A stretch of 64,000 nucleotides of DNA, taken from NCBI GenBank assembly GCA_025716815.1, contig JAIXMN010000003.1, positions 62,001 through 126,000 on the forward strand, given 5' to 3'. The stretch comes from Dichotomocladium elegans. Taxonomy: Eukaryota > Mucoromycota > Mucoromycetes > Mucorales > Lichtheimiaceae. The notes under the pieces were generated by a model. That model was given only the letters and a program-made list of their open reading frames with translations, searched no databases and was not told where the DNA came from. Each line of letters starts with the position of its first letter. Within the stretch, counting starts at the first letter, position 1. Positions 11,212 to 23,325 of the stretch are shown here, in pieces. The position numbers were made by a program, and so were the translations under genes.

Positions 11212-11678
11212 GATGTAGTGGAGATGAAGTGAAGGGGGAAAGGGGGGACGGCGGCTCTTTCGGTTTTTGCGGACCTTTTGGCTCAACTGCATTAAGCACA
11301 AACTCCGCGCTTCGATACATGACATACTTTTCAAAGGTAACAAAAAGCAAGCTTCTTTATGGTAAAGGGAAAAGGATTTAACACGCGCGTAGGCGCTCTC
11401 TCTCTCATATTCTACTCTTTCTCTTTAGCAGGTGCTTTCGAGTGTGCGCATCATCTAGAAGGAAGAGGAAGAGAGAGGGGGGGTAAAAGACAGTTATGTA
11501 GTGCCATAGACTTTTCTAGGCGCTTGAAGACCTTGGAAAGATGAATTGCTCCAAATGTGCCTTTGACTTGACTGGATCAGACATATCTAACCTGTTACAT
11601 CCTCAAAGTGTTAAGAAAGGAAACCATACGGAAAGAGAATCTGCCCAGCATGAGACTCCCCTCTCGCTCCAGCTTTTC
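11212..11678. other. Intergenic between eIF4E and oxysterol-binding genes
   Basis: This 467-bp spacer contains a G-rich purine run near 11461-11484 and probably the promoter of the eIF4E gene plus the 3' end of the next gene. I see no exon or repeat. Confidence 0.45.
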
Positions 11679-13425
11679 TTACCCTTGACTGCCCTTAAAA
11701 GTGTACATATCGTTGTCTTCATCAAAGAACAAAGGCTTCCACGTTTTACCATGCTCCTCCCGTAACTTGGCTTTCTGTCGCTGACGATCCTCGACCAAGG
11801 TCTTTTCGTTCGTAGCAGTGTCCATGTCGCGATTCCTAATGGCAGATGTAACCTTACTCCACAACCGTCTGGATTCATATTCATCCTGAATCTCCTCAGG
11901 TGGCACCTCCTTGGGAAAGATATTGGCCGTTTTGACGTCAAAGAGAAGTTCCTTGACACCAGTCTACATGTTTGTGATCGCAATATGGGAGGAATTCCAT
12001 ATTAAGAATCTGCCCACGAGCACAATTGTTCTTATAATTTTTTGTGTCATCCAACCAACCTTTTTGTATGTGATATAGAGCTCGTTGGTCCACTGCCCTG
12101 AAATTTCACACAGCACTTCTTGCGTCGATTCCTTCTTTATCTTTCCATACACTGAATTCCACTGACCCGAGAAAAAACCCTACCCACCTCTGTCAGACAT
12201 ATGTTTGAAACTCTTCTTGATATCTTCGTGCTCCTACCTTCGTTTTGAAGTCAAGCTCGCAAACAAGGTCACTCGTAACGCAGCGAACTTTGGAGCTGTC
12301 GCCCAATTCCATCGTCATCGTACCAAATCTGTAAGAAAAGCGGCCGGAATGTTAGTGTTGGGTCTCAAGGCAGAAAACAGATCCTGTAGTTTTAACTTTC
12401 CCCTTTCTACTACTTGTCTTTCATACATACATCGCGCACTCACTCTCCCTCACTCTCCCTCCCTCACTCTCGCATATGTGCATGAGGTTCCTCAAATGCA
12501 CTTCCCCACATTCATCCCTCTTTTTCTAGTAGTCTACTTACAAAATGCCTCGTGCATAGACATTCGGCATCAACACCTCGTAGCGCTCATTGTGTCGATT
12601 GGTCAAAATAATATGGGATTCGCCTTGCATCAGCGTGGCAGCACTGTTTCCAAGAAACCGTGACTTCGGTCGGATATCGCCAGCCACAATGATGTGATTC
12701 TCAGGAGAGCAGAAGTAGTAAGACGAGACAGGTGGATGATGCGACACTTGCTCTGCAATGTAGAACGCCTCCGTACCATCTGGATAACGGTAGCGGCATC
12801 GAAAGTATTCGCCAAGTACAGGATTGTAGGGTTTCTTGACACCCTATAGTCGTAATATCCAAGTGTTATAGATTAGCAGGATCAATCATCATACCCAACA
12901 GACACTTATGCTCATATGCATACACATGACCCCCTCCTTCTTTCTCTTCGACAGTCGCTACCTTGGGCTTGATATGCCATCCAGACAAGTAGTAACGCAG
13001 TACAGCAATAAAACGTTCCAATGGATCATTAATTGAACCGGCTCTATGGTCATCAATTTTGTCGTCAGCTAAAGAACCGCCCAGGTTTCTGCCTTCTTCA
13101 TAGGCTTAAATTCAAGGGGAAGTTTCGCCAAATAAGAAATATACTTTAAAATGAGTTCAGGATGGGACATGAAGTCCGTAATGCGCTCAAGCATACTGCG
13201 TGGCTCCAGCACAAACGTGGGAAGCGTGACCCGATGCTAGTACATTGACAACGCGTGCAAAAAAAAAGATGAGCTACAGGCTGTGTCAATCTCTCTCCGC
13301 TCCAATCCCTCACATACCAAGTCCATCCCCTTTGTCAACTGAGAGGCAATGCCCAAGAGGATGCTACGAGAGCCCTCCTCGAGTTCTTCCGAGTTGTTCG
13401 GATCGCTTTGTGAACTTCCTTTCAT
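11679..13425 (-). CDS. Oxysterol-binding protein-related protein, ORD-only (Osh6/Kes1 class)
   Basis: Seven exons (13425..13318, 13236..13145, 13088..12962, 12843..12542, 12328..12238, 12161..12060, 11963..11679) give 368 aa with closed phases. The product is an ORD alone, with no PH or ankyrin part, the size of yeast Osh6/Osh7. Visible motifs are VTLPTFVLEPRSMLERI, YYLSGWHIKPKGVKKPYNPVLGE, the family signature EQVSHHPP and PKSRFLGNS. NVYARGILFGTM and the C-terminal EYESRRLWSKVT also fit. Such proteins move sterol or phosphatidylserine against PI4P at membrane contact sites (family knowledge). The second intron (56 nt, ending GAAGGCAG) removes what would otherwise be a frame break before NLGGSLADDK. 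Confidence 0.92.
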
Positions 13426-13818
13426 CTACTGCTTCTATATTTTTTTTTTTTGTTGTATGGGGAAGAAGGGCAAAAGAGCGACAAGCCGATCTGTGTTTCT
13501 CCGCAGTTTGTGTTAAAAAAAAAAGCCAGCGCATAGTGTACACGTAGACTTCCGCTCCAAGCCTTTTTAATAGCCCCCATTCGCTCTGTCAGAAGTAGGC
13601 ATGCTTTTACACATGTAAAAGAAAAATTATAAAAAAGGCGCAACGTCTGGTATGGATCAAGCTGTCAGTCTCTCGGATGTACGGATGCAAACAAACAAAG
13701 AAAAAAGAGTATATTATGGCAAATGCGTGTATAATACAAAAAAATGTATCGATAAAAAAAGATGGTAAGGGTATACTGCTTTGATATGCAAGCAATGCAT
13801 GCGGAGAAGAGTAAAGGT
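13426..13818. other. Intergenic spacer
   Basis: The stretch is AT-rich with poly-T/poly-A tracts at 13440-13451 and 13515-13525. The open frames across it are low-complexity. No gene is supported. Confidence 0.45.
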
Positions 13819-15534
13819 CTAACAAATGCGAGCAGAGCCAAATCTTCGACGAGCGCACACGTCTACGCTGAACTGAATAATCGAGTCTTCGAGGCCGACG
13901 AAAAGGAATCGATTATCTGGTGACAGGGCAAGGCCGGTAATGTGACGATCGACGTCGGCCGGACTGAGTCGAAGGACCTGGCGAGTCTCAAAGGTTCTTG
14001 TGTCCACAATGTTGATATTAGATACATGTTCAGTGTATATCAGAAGATCAAGTGGGCTCTTGCTGAACTGGATGGCACGTGCCGCTTTGCGAGTTTTGCG
14101 GATCTCTGTGGAAGGAATTCGAAGAAGCGGCTCGGTGTTTTCGACTTTCCAGACACTCACAGTGCCATCCTGTGAAGATACTGCAAACTTATTGGATGAA
14201 TGGTTCCATGCGCATGATAAGGCTGGCTCTTCAGAAGCTAGAAAATAAGAGGATGAGCATACTCCATTAGATCAAGGGCATCAAACATCACATTACCACG
14301 ATAAATGCTAGTTGACTGGTAATCACCTGACTCGGTGATTTGATACAAGTAAACCATGCCGTTGTCTCCCACGAATAGGACCTTTTGACCATCCGGACTG
14401 ACCGAGGCTTTTTTCGTATGCATGGTGGATTAGCTGAGCTTGCTATTGGACATTTTTTTCTCATGGCACGTCGCTTACCGTGGTTGATTGCAGAGGGCAT
14501 CTTCAGATATGAGATCTTCTCCATGGAAGGCACATCAAAGACGGAGACAGTGTGATCATTGTTGCACACAATGGTACGGATCTGGTCTTTGTGCTTGGAG
14601 AGACAGATGGAGTTATTCATTCCTGGACCGGCTGAGAAACGGGCTGACCTGAATTCGTTAGGATGTATTTAGGCGAGTGCGAAAAGACGTGATAAATTAA
14701 ACTTACCAACTTCCCGAGATTTCTTTGACTAGACCCATCCCACGCTGCCCTGCAACCGCAATATATCCAAACCTAATTTTTTTTTTATTTCGTTATGGCT
14801 TAGTTAGAAATGGCTCTCGTTTTTGATATGGGTACACATTGTCCTACTTACGCAGTGTCCAAGGCGATGGGTGTGAACAAGAGATCTGAAAGAATCGGCT
14901 TGTCTTGCCCCGTCCTTGTATCAAACTTGAAAACAAAGAAGCATGTTAGCGCCGTGTATTCCTTTTTTCGGAGAGGAACAAGGGGGGGGTGGAAGGAAAA
15001 ATAACTGCTTTAAAAGTGCAAAACAAAAAATCCAAAAAGGACGGGTCGAGACCCCCTCTCAACCTCCTCCCACTATCGCTGCCCCAACAAACACACACAC
15101 ACACAGAGAGAGAGAAAGATTCCCTAAAATCGTTGCATCCTTTTGCGTGCAGAACTCACCAAGTTCAATCCATTTACACAAGGATGATATACACTGCTCG
15201 GACCAGGAGAGCGGATAAGATTTCGTAGTTGCCTGGATTGGAGAGTATACATTTCAGCTGTTGTTTTGACGGGTTGTTGGAATAAAGTGTCGTTCTCAGG
15301 CAATTGAATATGACTTACCAATGCTGGATTACGGTTTCGACATTATCGTGTATTTTGGATTCATTCAAGACAAATGCACCGGTATTATTGCTAGCAGAAG
15401 GCTTCAGTATGGCATCGCCTGATAAGTCGCAAGGAGGCTTACATTGGCGATGGAGTAAGTTGTGGTGGCGGATGCTGGTATTTTGTGTTTGCCAGTGGGT
15501 AATTATTGTTTGAGAATGTTGGATAGGCGAACAT
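13819..15534 (-). CDS. WD40 repeat protein (DUF2415-like), 358 aa
   Basis: Eight exons (15534..15443, 15390..15319, 15232..15160, 14925..14852, 14772..14707, 14648..14479, 14407..14297, 14237..13819) close in phase. The start MFAYPTFSNNN lies about 60 bp downstream of a TATA-like TTTATATAAA near 15592-15601. Beta-propeller repeats are visible: GYIAVAGQRGMGLV, RTIVCNNDHTVSVFDV, ASVSPDGQKVLFVGDNG, KFAVSSQDGTVSVWKV, LLIYTEHVSNINIVDT and LALSPDNRFLFVGLEDSII. The ending FSVDVCARRRFGSARIC resembles a fungal WD40 family annotated DUF2415; that match is from memory and uncertain. Intron 3 is long and contains a (CA)n(GA)n microsatellite. A scaffold role is likely for the fold, but the partner is unknown. 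Confidence 0.82.
15090..15115. repeat. (CA)n(GA)n compound microsatellite
   Basis: CA repeats grade into GA repeats inside the longest intron of the WD40 gene. Confidence 0.9.
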
Positions 15535-17729
15535 TGGATAGGTCAAGATGAAGTCTGAAAGATTGGCTGGGGAAACAGACTTTCCGCTCCTTTATATAAA
15601 ATCTTGCATAAAAGGGAAAGGGACAAACAGCTCAAGCACCAATCAGCATCGCATACTCCAAAAGACAATCCTTCTGCCACTGTATTACAACCCCTTTTCG
15701 TCGACCTTGTTCCGCGGAAAAGACACGGCCTCACGAACGGAGTTCTCGGATATGCTGTTTGATGTGTGCCGCTCTAGCGGAGAGGAGGGTGAGTTCATGA
15801 GAACGTGGAGATGATCAGTTGACATTTCTCATAATGACACCGATGCTCTTTGGTTCAGTAGGAAATGCTCCGAAACACCCATAAACATTTTCTGCTTTTC
15901 TAAATGTTCGATTCGGGCAGATACATGTGTGTTCGCGCGCCTTCTCTAGCCCCGCCATTAAAATAGAACCGTAACACCGACGATCATTCCGCACGGTGGT
16001 TGGTGCACGCATCTTTCTAAATCAAGCTACTATTTGTAGAGCATCGTTCGTCCGTGGGTTTTACATCGATCGACTATCTCAATACACACGTCGATGTAGT
16101 AAGCAAGCCCCACTCATGGAATGTAAATGGGCCCGTGTACTTTTTCTCACGCATTTTCATTTCTACCCATTTTGTTTGTTTTCTACCCACTTGACATCGA
16201 GCTCATATGATTACTTTTTTAATGAATCTTAGTTAAATTTCGCATGCACAAAAAGACTCTGGAGAAAACAGAATTCTTTTATTCGGCCTCTCCCACTCCC
16301 TGCTCTAATGCACCGCACCCAGGGCCTGCGAATTCCCCAATAGCTTCCGTGCACACTCGCTGGTTTCCCGAGACAGCTGTGACGATATGACATACATCAG
16401 CCAGTTAAATTTCCCCGTTCCTCTCACTATATGATCATTTGTGTACCAAGAGTAGAAAAATAAAACGCCTGACCCGGGACGACCAAGGCACTGCACTAAA
16501 TGTTTGTATTTTATCCAATTACAGCACGTTCCCTTGTGGCATACTCGTCTGCAGATGACTGATATTCCTATCCATGTGGGTAGAGATTCCTTCTTTAGTA
16601 TAACTACAGATACTTGGAACCGTGCATGAAGCCTCTGTGAATACATCGTGACGTTATAATAACGCCCCGGTCGATCTCTGATAGGCGGAGGCTTTCATTG
16701 CTAGTGTTGCTGCTTCATTTCTCCAGCTGTTTTTGGAGGCTGAGTTGTTTAAGCCGAGGATGAAAGAGTGTCAACGTGTTACCACTAAGTTTATTTTACA
16801 TGTGTATAGGAAAACAACCATTCAACTACATGTGTGTTATCTTCTCTCCGGACGGTTTTTTTGGGGGGTTTTGTCTGATGGCGAAGACCGACATTATAAT
16901 GGCTCTTCGCGCACTAGACCGTCCTCTATTAGTGCATTTCCCCTAGACTCGCTGGACTACATCATATCTTGCTTGAGGTCATCATAGCATGAGGAGCTGC
17001 CAAATGTCATATATTTATCGTCACACTGTCTTCAAATTCTCTTCCATTGTTTCTGCAGTTAAGATATGACTCAGTAAGGTATTAAGACTCGATTACCTGC
17101 AGCCGGAGGGTGGCAATCTCGTTTCCTGGTTTTCTTAGCTCGAAAAATCATTATTAGCGTTCGTACACCAGCAACCTATCAAGCTTTCATTATGCTTAGA
17201 TATTATGAGAAAGGGCAAGTTCAATCATCGCGCAAGCTAACACGGTACTATTACCCAAGCAGATGATAGCGCAACCGTTTTCTTCATTCCCAACCTTATG
17301 CTGTTGAAGCAGAATTTGTCGGTCTGCGTTCCCCAATTTATATTGTACCAAACAACGAAATTCACATCAAGTAAAGTGAGACTTAAACTCCATCGACCTT
17401 CACACTGCTGTAGTCCATTTTGCGAGCTCCATTTACACCCACACAGATGAGATGATTTAATTAAAATATATGCCAGAGAGGAATTCTTTCTTTCTATGCC
17501 ACCGAATGGTCGTCCATCCGTCCACGTTTTGAGAAAGGGATACAGCAGTACCTGATAGGTGCAGACGAAAATTGTCGGCTGGGATAAAATAATCATGAAC
17601 GCGCCGAATGGAGCCAATCAGCTCCATCCATTTGTAAGTATCAATTACGCTCTTGGTTCCCCTTTTGCGCGTGTCGGGCTCTCTCTCAATCTTCACGGCT
17701 TCCTACTCGCCTTAATTCTCTTCATCGCC
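15535..17729. other. Gene-free 2.2-kb spacer
   Basis: It contains the TATA-like element of the WD40 gene at about 15592 and, at its right end, the p24 promoter. The open frames at 16305-16646 and 17237-17617 lack domains and splice partners. I see no RNA gene or transposon. Confidence 0.5.
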
Positions 17730-18583
17730 ATGCTTCGAGCGTGCCTGATATTTCTGGTCGCCATCTATTGTACCCTTTGCTCGGCTGTCAAGTTTGACTT
17801 GACCGCTGTTGCGCCTGCCCATATTGAAAACAGCAAGCGATGCCTCTCACAATACGTGGCAAAGGACAAGGTTGTGCTCGCAACAGTCAAGGTCGGCGCT
17901 GGTTACAACCAGCGTGTGGACATCGAGGTAAGGATGATCAGAAACCTTAATGACACTCTTTCTGGGATTGTTTCATCTTAGATGGTCTGTGTATAGATTG
18001 TCGACGATGCTGAGCAGCCCAACGTTTATGCCAAAAAGAAGGGCATTTCGGGCGAAAACCGCAATGCTTTCAATACACTAGCTGATGGCGTCATTAGCGT
18101 TTGCTTTACCAATGTTCTACCTGATGGTAATCTACTCTAAGCGATTATACCTGCTGAAATTGTTCATGGTGTCATGTATTCAACGGGTTAATTAGGGTTC
18201 AACGAGCAGCCCGACTACACGCGTTCGATTGAACTGGATCTCAACCTGGGTGCGGAGGCAGTCGACTTTGACAAGTTGGCGAAGACCGAGAAGCTGGGTC
18301 CTCTTGAAGTTGAGCTTAGGAAGCTAGAGAGCGTGGTGAAAGAAATTGTGAACGAGATGAACTACTTGAAGCGACGTGAGACACGCATGCGTGACACTAA
18401 CGGTGAGTTTGGGAAAGGAGGCAGGTGAAGAAGACAAGTCTGATCAGTGAACAATTCATAGAATCTACCAACGAGCGTGTCAAATGGTTCAGTTTATTAT
18501 CTCTTTTCACATTGATCACATTGGGTACCTGGCAAATCCTCTACCTTCGTCGATTCTTTAGACGAAAGCGATTGATCGATTAG
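17730..18583 (+). CDS. p24 family cargo receptor (EMP24/GP25L, Erv25/TMED10-like)
   Basis: Four exons (17730..17927, 17997..18126, 18196..18402, 18462..18583) give 218 aa. The start at 17730 produces a signal peptide ([19 protein letters not shown]) followed by [10 protein letters not shown]. The GOLD domain then runs to about residue 120 with the two Cys expected (KRCLSQYV and SVCFTNVL). A heptad-like coiled coil spans about residues 130-175 ([19 protein letters not shown]). One transmembrane helix follows ([18 protein letters not shown]). The cytosolic tail [11 protein letters not shown] has the FF and dibasic signals that bind COPII and COPI coats. p24 proteins cycle between ER and Golgi and pack GPI-anchored cargo. 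The tail most resembles the delta/Erv25 subfamily, which is an inference. Confidence 0.93.
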
Positions 18584-18690
18584 AATTGTATTCCTTATGC
18601 TACATTTATTGCTTCGAAGAAAAACAAATAGGAAAAAAGCAACACCTATTTCTTGTACTTGTCGAAAGAGTGAGAAAAGGAATGACTACC

Positions 18691-20087
18691 CTATTTTTGT
18701 AGTTGCTTGCAAACTCTCGCAATGGCTTCTGCTCCTTCCTTGAAATCTTGGATATCGGTATAGACCTGGGCGCTTAGTCGAACATACCATTTGTTATTGT
18801 GAAAAAAGAGTGGAACCATGCAATTCTCGTCATAGATGATCTTCTCGGTAAACAGGCTGATTGTCTCGCTGTAGCTGTATTTGGACTCGGTCAAGGGTGC
18901 CTCAACATTAACCATATTAGCCGTCATGACCTCGTCACCATTCTCGAGGACAGAAGTTTGAAATATCTTTGCGACCAGAGCACCGCCTTCCATTGCCAGA
19001 TTGTGACAGTATTGAGTGATTGCTTCCTCCCCACCCAAGGACTCACGAAACTCAAGGGCTTAAAGAAGCAAGAAAATTGTGAGCCTACGTATGATAATCA
19101 CTCTGGTAATTTACCTCTCTCGATACACATATAGGGAGTCATATCAACAACCCCTGGGTTGGCAAATTCTTTCTGAAAGGAAAACTGAGGATGGTCACTG
19201 TGCTTATATTCTTGGTTGATGACTAGCGGGTGGATGTACTTTTGATTGCGTGGAGCCACGTAGAGCATAGTACATCCACGGGGTGTGTACAGCCATTTGT
19301 GGGTATTCGACAGCAAAAAGTCTGGATCGAACGCTCCAAGGTTGATTGGGATTTGACCTGTGTAGTGATCAGGACCAGCGTATCTTTCCTTTTACGGGGT
19401 TTCTCCCACGTACCAAGTGCGTGCGCAGCATCGACCATGACCAGCGTGCCGCTCTTCTGAAGAAGGCGTGTCATATCCTGGAACGGTAAGACGACCCCTG
19501 GAAGGGCGACAATAGCGTCGACGACTGCAAAACGAAATGGCCCATGATTCGCGATTGCTTCGGATACCAAGTCAAGAAGTCCCTCGTTGCTCATGGGGAA
19601 CGTGAGCGGGATTCGCACGAGCGTGACGAGGCCAGAATCTTCGAGGTAATCCAAACAGGAACTGACATTTACATAGGTAGTATTAAACTGTATATGTATG
19701 TGGATAAGCAATGTTGAGCATATATGGACCCACATGGTCATCTGTCTTAAAATTTACACAGAGGATCTTGTCGCCTTTTACGAAAGGAAAGCTACGCAAA
19801 ACCGTGCTTGCGGCAGCGCTGGCGTTTTGAGCAAAAACAATATCTGCTGGATCCTTGCAGTGGACAAAATTTGCCAAACGCTCGCGATTCTTCTGGAGCA
19901 AAGTCGCTGCTTCAAACCGGGTCCAGCGATCAGGATTTAGCTCGGCCTTGTCCTGCAATTCTCGCTGGAGCATAAGACATGTACGCGGAAACACGCCAAA
20001 TGAGCCATGATTCAACGGTATATACTTGGGGTCAAGCATGAATTCTGACCGGAGATGTCTTCCAAATGTCATGGCCTCCTTTATCAT
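18691..20087 (-). CDS. PLP-dependent class V aminotransferase (isopenicillin-N-epimerase-like / Egt2-like)
   Basis: Four exons (20087..19758, 19687..19414, 19357..19115, 19058..18691) close in phase and give 404 aa. The first intron (GTAAAT..ATACAG) joins KILC to FNTTYVNV. The fold-I enzyme starts YIPLNHGSFGVFP, as in isopenicillin N epimerase-like proteins. It has NASAAASTVLRSF in the PLP phosphate region, VDAAHALGQIP with the Asp that binds the PLP ring nitrogen, and SNTHKWLYTPRG with the Schiff-base Lys. Fungal relatives include hercynylcysteine S-oxide lyase (Egt2, ergothioneine synthesis) and enzymes of unknown substrate. Sequence alone does not decide between them. It is convergent with the p24 gene, with 107 bp between stops. 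Confidence 0.88.
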
Positions 20088-21695
20088 TGCAAGAGAATGC
20101 TGAGAGGCGCGAAGGAAAAAGACAATGGAAACGAATGCTGCGGTAAGTGGTTTTATAAATGCACTTTGTGTACAACGTCAATCACATATGTGGTTAATAT
20201 CGGACGACTCAGTTACACAATTACTAATTGTCTTGTTGCGCGGTATCAGCATGGTGCACCCCTTGCACTCTTGGTCTAGCCATCCTGATCTCTACCGAAT
20301 CTTCGCTTGGAACTTCGCTATAGATAATGTTAATCACGAACGCGCATCCGACAATGACGGACAGAGGAAGAGATTCAAAGCCTTGCTAGCCGTGAGTCAT
20401 CACTTATTTAACTCCAGGTTATTATGTTATACGTTGACTACTTCACATTCGACGGGCTGCGGTGGTTAACAATCAGAGAACGTCGTTCTTTTCCATCATT
20501 TCGTATGAATATCAGCACCTTTTAATAAAGCTCATCCTAACATCGAGGTCGAACTTTTCCTCACAAAATAGATGAGAAGAGCACGATTTAACAGACATTG
20601 CTTATTACAGAGATGAACTGTCTACAAATGAGATGAGCTTTTTCATATATACGCAAGATTTGATTGTTGAAAACGAATATATAGCAAATCCTTGCTATAT
20701 TGTACTCGAAAGATTTTGAATGCTGATACGGGTAATCTATTTATCTTTTCAAAGATAGGCTAGAAAATGCTGTTGATGAATGTGGCTGCTTTAAACCTTT
20801 GGTCGAGGTTATTGTTGAAGAAGTGCTCTTTTCAAATTGTTTACAGTCGCACAAATATTTGCATAATATATCTTGCAGGAGTCGAACACGACCAAGACAC
20901 GGTTAGGTCCTTCTAAACTCATGCTTGGGGAAGTTTGAGAGCATCAGCCTCGAAAACCATGGTCAGTTAGCGTAATGATGGGCGTCACAGTACGAAACCA
21001 GCTCTGGCGGTATTTTTTTTTAAGAAATGCAGAATCAGGAGTCGCTAGCATACCTTAAGACTATCAGATTCTTATTCTAGATGGCAATGGTAAGAAATAA
21101 CGATGGTCTTCGAGCATCTTATGAGGGACTTCAAACTATGCAAAGTGGCCGCTCCATCAACCTTTTGTAAATATGAATGCAGCGCACATGGAGCAATGGC
21201 AACGGGTATTCAGCAGTTGACTTCAGGGAACAAGTAGGTTTATCTAGAGTTATACCTGTTTGTTGCATTAGGCTGCTGAACTGACGGCGGTTGTACACGG
21301 CATGAGAGCAACAGAGTTGTGGATGGAAATGGCACCTGTCCAATCTCAAAAAATAATGCGGAGATTGCGTAAACCTAGATCATTTTTCCATTATTCAAAG
21401 TCAGAACCACCAATCCGATCCTCGCAACATCATATTTCATGTGGAGAGCTACAGCGAAGGCGTATGACAATGCCCCAATATGAAGGCAGACTTATCCTAC
21501 GAACGGGGACTTGCGATTCAATGTTACACGAGGAGTTTGGCGGGCCTTTTCCCCCCCGCATTTCATTGAGGACATTCCTTATATGGGACGATTACGGTTT
21601 CATGGGAAATGTATAAAATAAATACATAAGCAAAATACAAAATCGCACTTTTCTTATATCCACGCAACCAGAAACTCCTTCCCCAACACACATCC
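20088..21695. other. Gene-free 1.6-kb spacer
   Basis: AT-rich DNA with no defensible exon. The plus-strand frame at 21302-21616 has no domain. The last 60 bp, ending CCTTCCCCAACACACATCC, look like the 5' leader of the bZIP gene. Confidence 0.45.
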
Positions 21696-23325
21696 ATGCC
21701 AGCAGAGAAAGTGCCCATCAGCAGCAGTGAGCTGGCATCTACAGTTCTTCAGCCTGTCTCCCCACGGCAACAACCATCCCAGCCCGTCAAAGTCAGAAAA
21801 AAACCTGGCCGCAAACCTAACCCTGCGTCACCCGCCCTTCGGAAGGCACAAAATCGTGCTGCTCAACGTGCCTTTCGGGAGCGCAAGGAACGCCACCTTC
21901 GAGAGATGGAGCTTGCAGTCAAACAAATCCGCGAGCAGCGTGATCGTCTCCAGGCTGAGAATGACCGGCTCAAGAAAGATTCAGACATCCTCGCTTCCGA
22001 AAATTGGTATCTCAAGGGTATTGTCCTGTCCCTGCAGCTGGTCTGCTTTCGACACAACCTGGTCATCCCCGAACACAGCCCGTATATCAACGAAGAGGCA
22101 CTTGGCATCCTCGCACAATCGATCCCGCAGCCTATTGCAGCCTACGTCAGCGCCAATATCAATAACAAGTTACCCTTTCCCACCGCCACCAGTACAATTT
22201 TCTCGGGTAGCCATGAGCCACGAAAGCAGCGTGACCGATGCTTATCGTCAGGATCTATCGTCGTCACAAAGGACGGTATCCATCAAGTCCATAAACACCC
22301 GGCGCTAAATCAATGTGATATTCTCAGCGGAAGCAGTAGCAGCATCAACAGCAGCGCCAGCAAACCAAGCCAAGATGCGACAGATCCAGGACCATCACTA
22401 TTTCCCAACTTACCCTTGGCGTCTCCTCCCGCAACGTCATCGCCCCAACTGGATGATGATACCATTTCGTCAAACCTTGCAGCAATACAGATCTTGCGTC
22501 TTCGTCTACGGCTTCAGTCCGCGTGTCACAAGACTGAAACTCAACATTTCGCAATCCAACCAACTGTTTTACAGGTAAAAGAAAAAGAGAGGTTTGGGAT
22601 TGCCAGGATGGGCCAGTTAAAAAAAAGAGTAAACTATTTAGCTTACGATCCCTCACGATCCCCGAATCGATCTCATCCCTACACCTCACATGCGAGACCG
22701 CATGATACTATTCCGTGACTTGTTTGACTTGGATGACTGCTTGGGATGTATGCTTGCCGGCGCGATCTTCCATGGTGGAGATCCGGCAGTTGCGTCCAAT
22801 TGGCAGCTTCCACCTGAATTTTTTGACAAGTTCTGGTTCCTGACAACCGACTTCTCCTTGCAACGTATCACCAACGAATCGCGCAGGGCACGAGGTCTCG
22901 GCGAGCTGGACCCGACCGAGCACTTGTCAGACATGCCGGAACTAACGGACTTCTTTTTTGCACCTCCGCCAGAAGATCATGGAGAAGACGTGAAGCCCGC
23001 GGTAGCAAAAGCACCGGCGTCGCTTCCAGATACTGAAACCTCAATATCCAGCGGCTGCTCGAGTGACATCGTCTTTTCGTCGCCGATTGAGCTCACGCAC
23101 GGATACCCGGTTTGGGCGAACAATGCAGATAAAGATATCTTGGAAATAGAGACAAGTCCTCATCCTCCATGGGATAGAGAATTCCATGCTGAGGTGGAAC
23201 ACGACTATGGTTAGTCTGCAATGATATTTTGCTGGAATGGGCTTGTCTAACTATTGCCTCCAATTTTCACGTGCTTTTTCATAGACACGTTGATGGAAAG
23301 CCTGATTCACGTTGATCATGTATAA
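21696..23325 (+). CDS. bZIP transcription factor with DUF3425 C-terminal domain
   Basis: Exons are 21696..22574, 22642..23209 and, tentatively, 23285..23325, giving 495 aa. The basic region and zipper occupy about residues 30-95. The basic motif ALRKAQNRAAQRAFRERKE is the Pap1/AP-1 type (NxxAQxxFR), followed by a leucine zipper. The middle is Ser/Pro-rich. Exon 2 begins with DPRIDLIPTPHMRDRMILF, the DUF3425 hallmark found in fungal bZIP factors. The last exon is inferred: GTTAGT donor, TCTAAC branch and TTCATAG acceptor give the ending DTLMESLIHVDHV. Without it the frame stops at 23214. The flanks of the basic region are Lys-rich (VRKKPGRKP), consistent with nuclear import. Target genes cannot be read from this sequence. 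Confidence 0.87.

Noticed and set aside
13060..13160. Apparent frameshift in the oxysterol-binding gene between ISYLAKLPLEF and NLGGSLADDK
   Set aside because: A 56-nt intron (GTATAT..GAAGGCAG, 13144..13089) joins LILK to NLGG with correct phase, so no frameshift is needed.
20870..20920. GTTCGACTCC tRNA-like box
   Set aside because: The flanking sequence does not fold into a cloverleaf.
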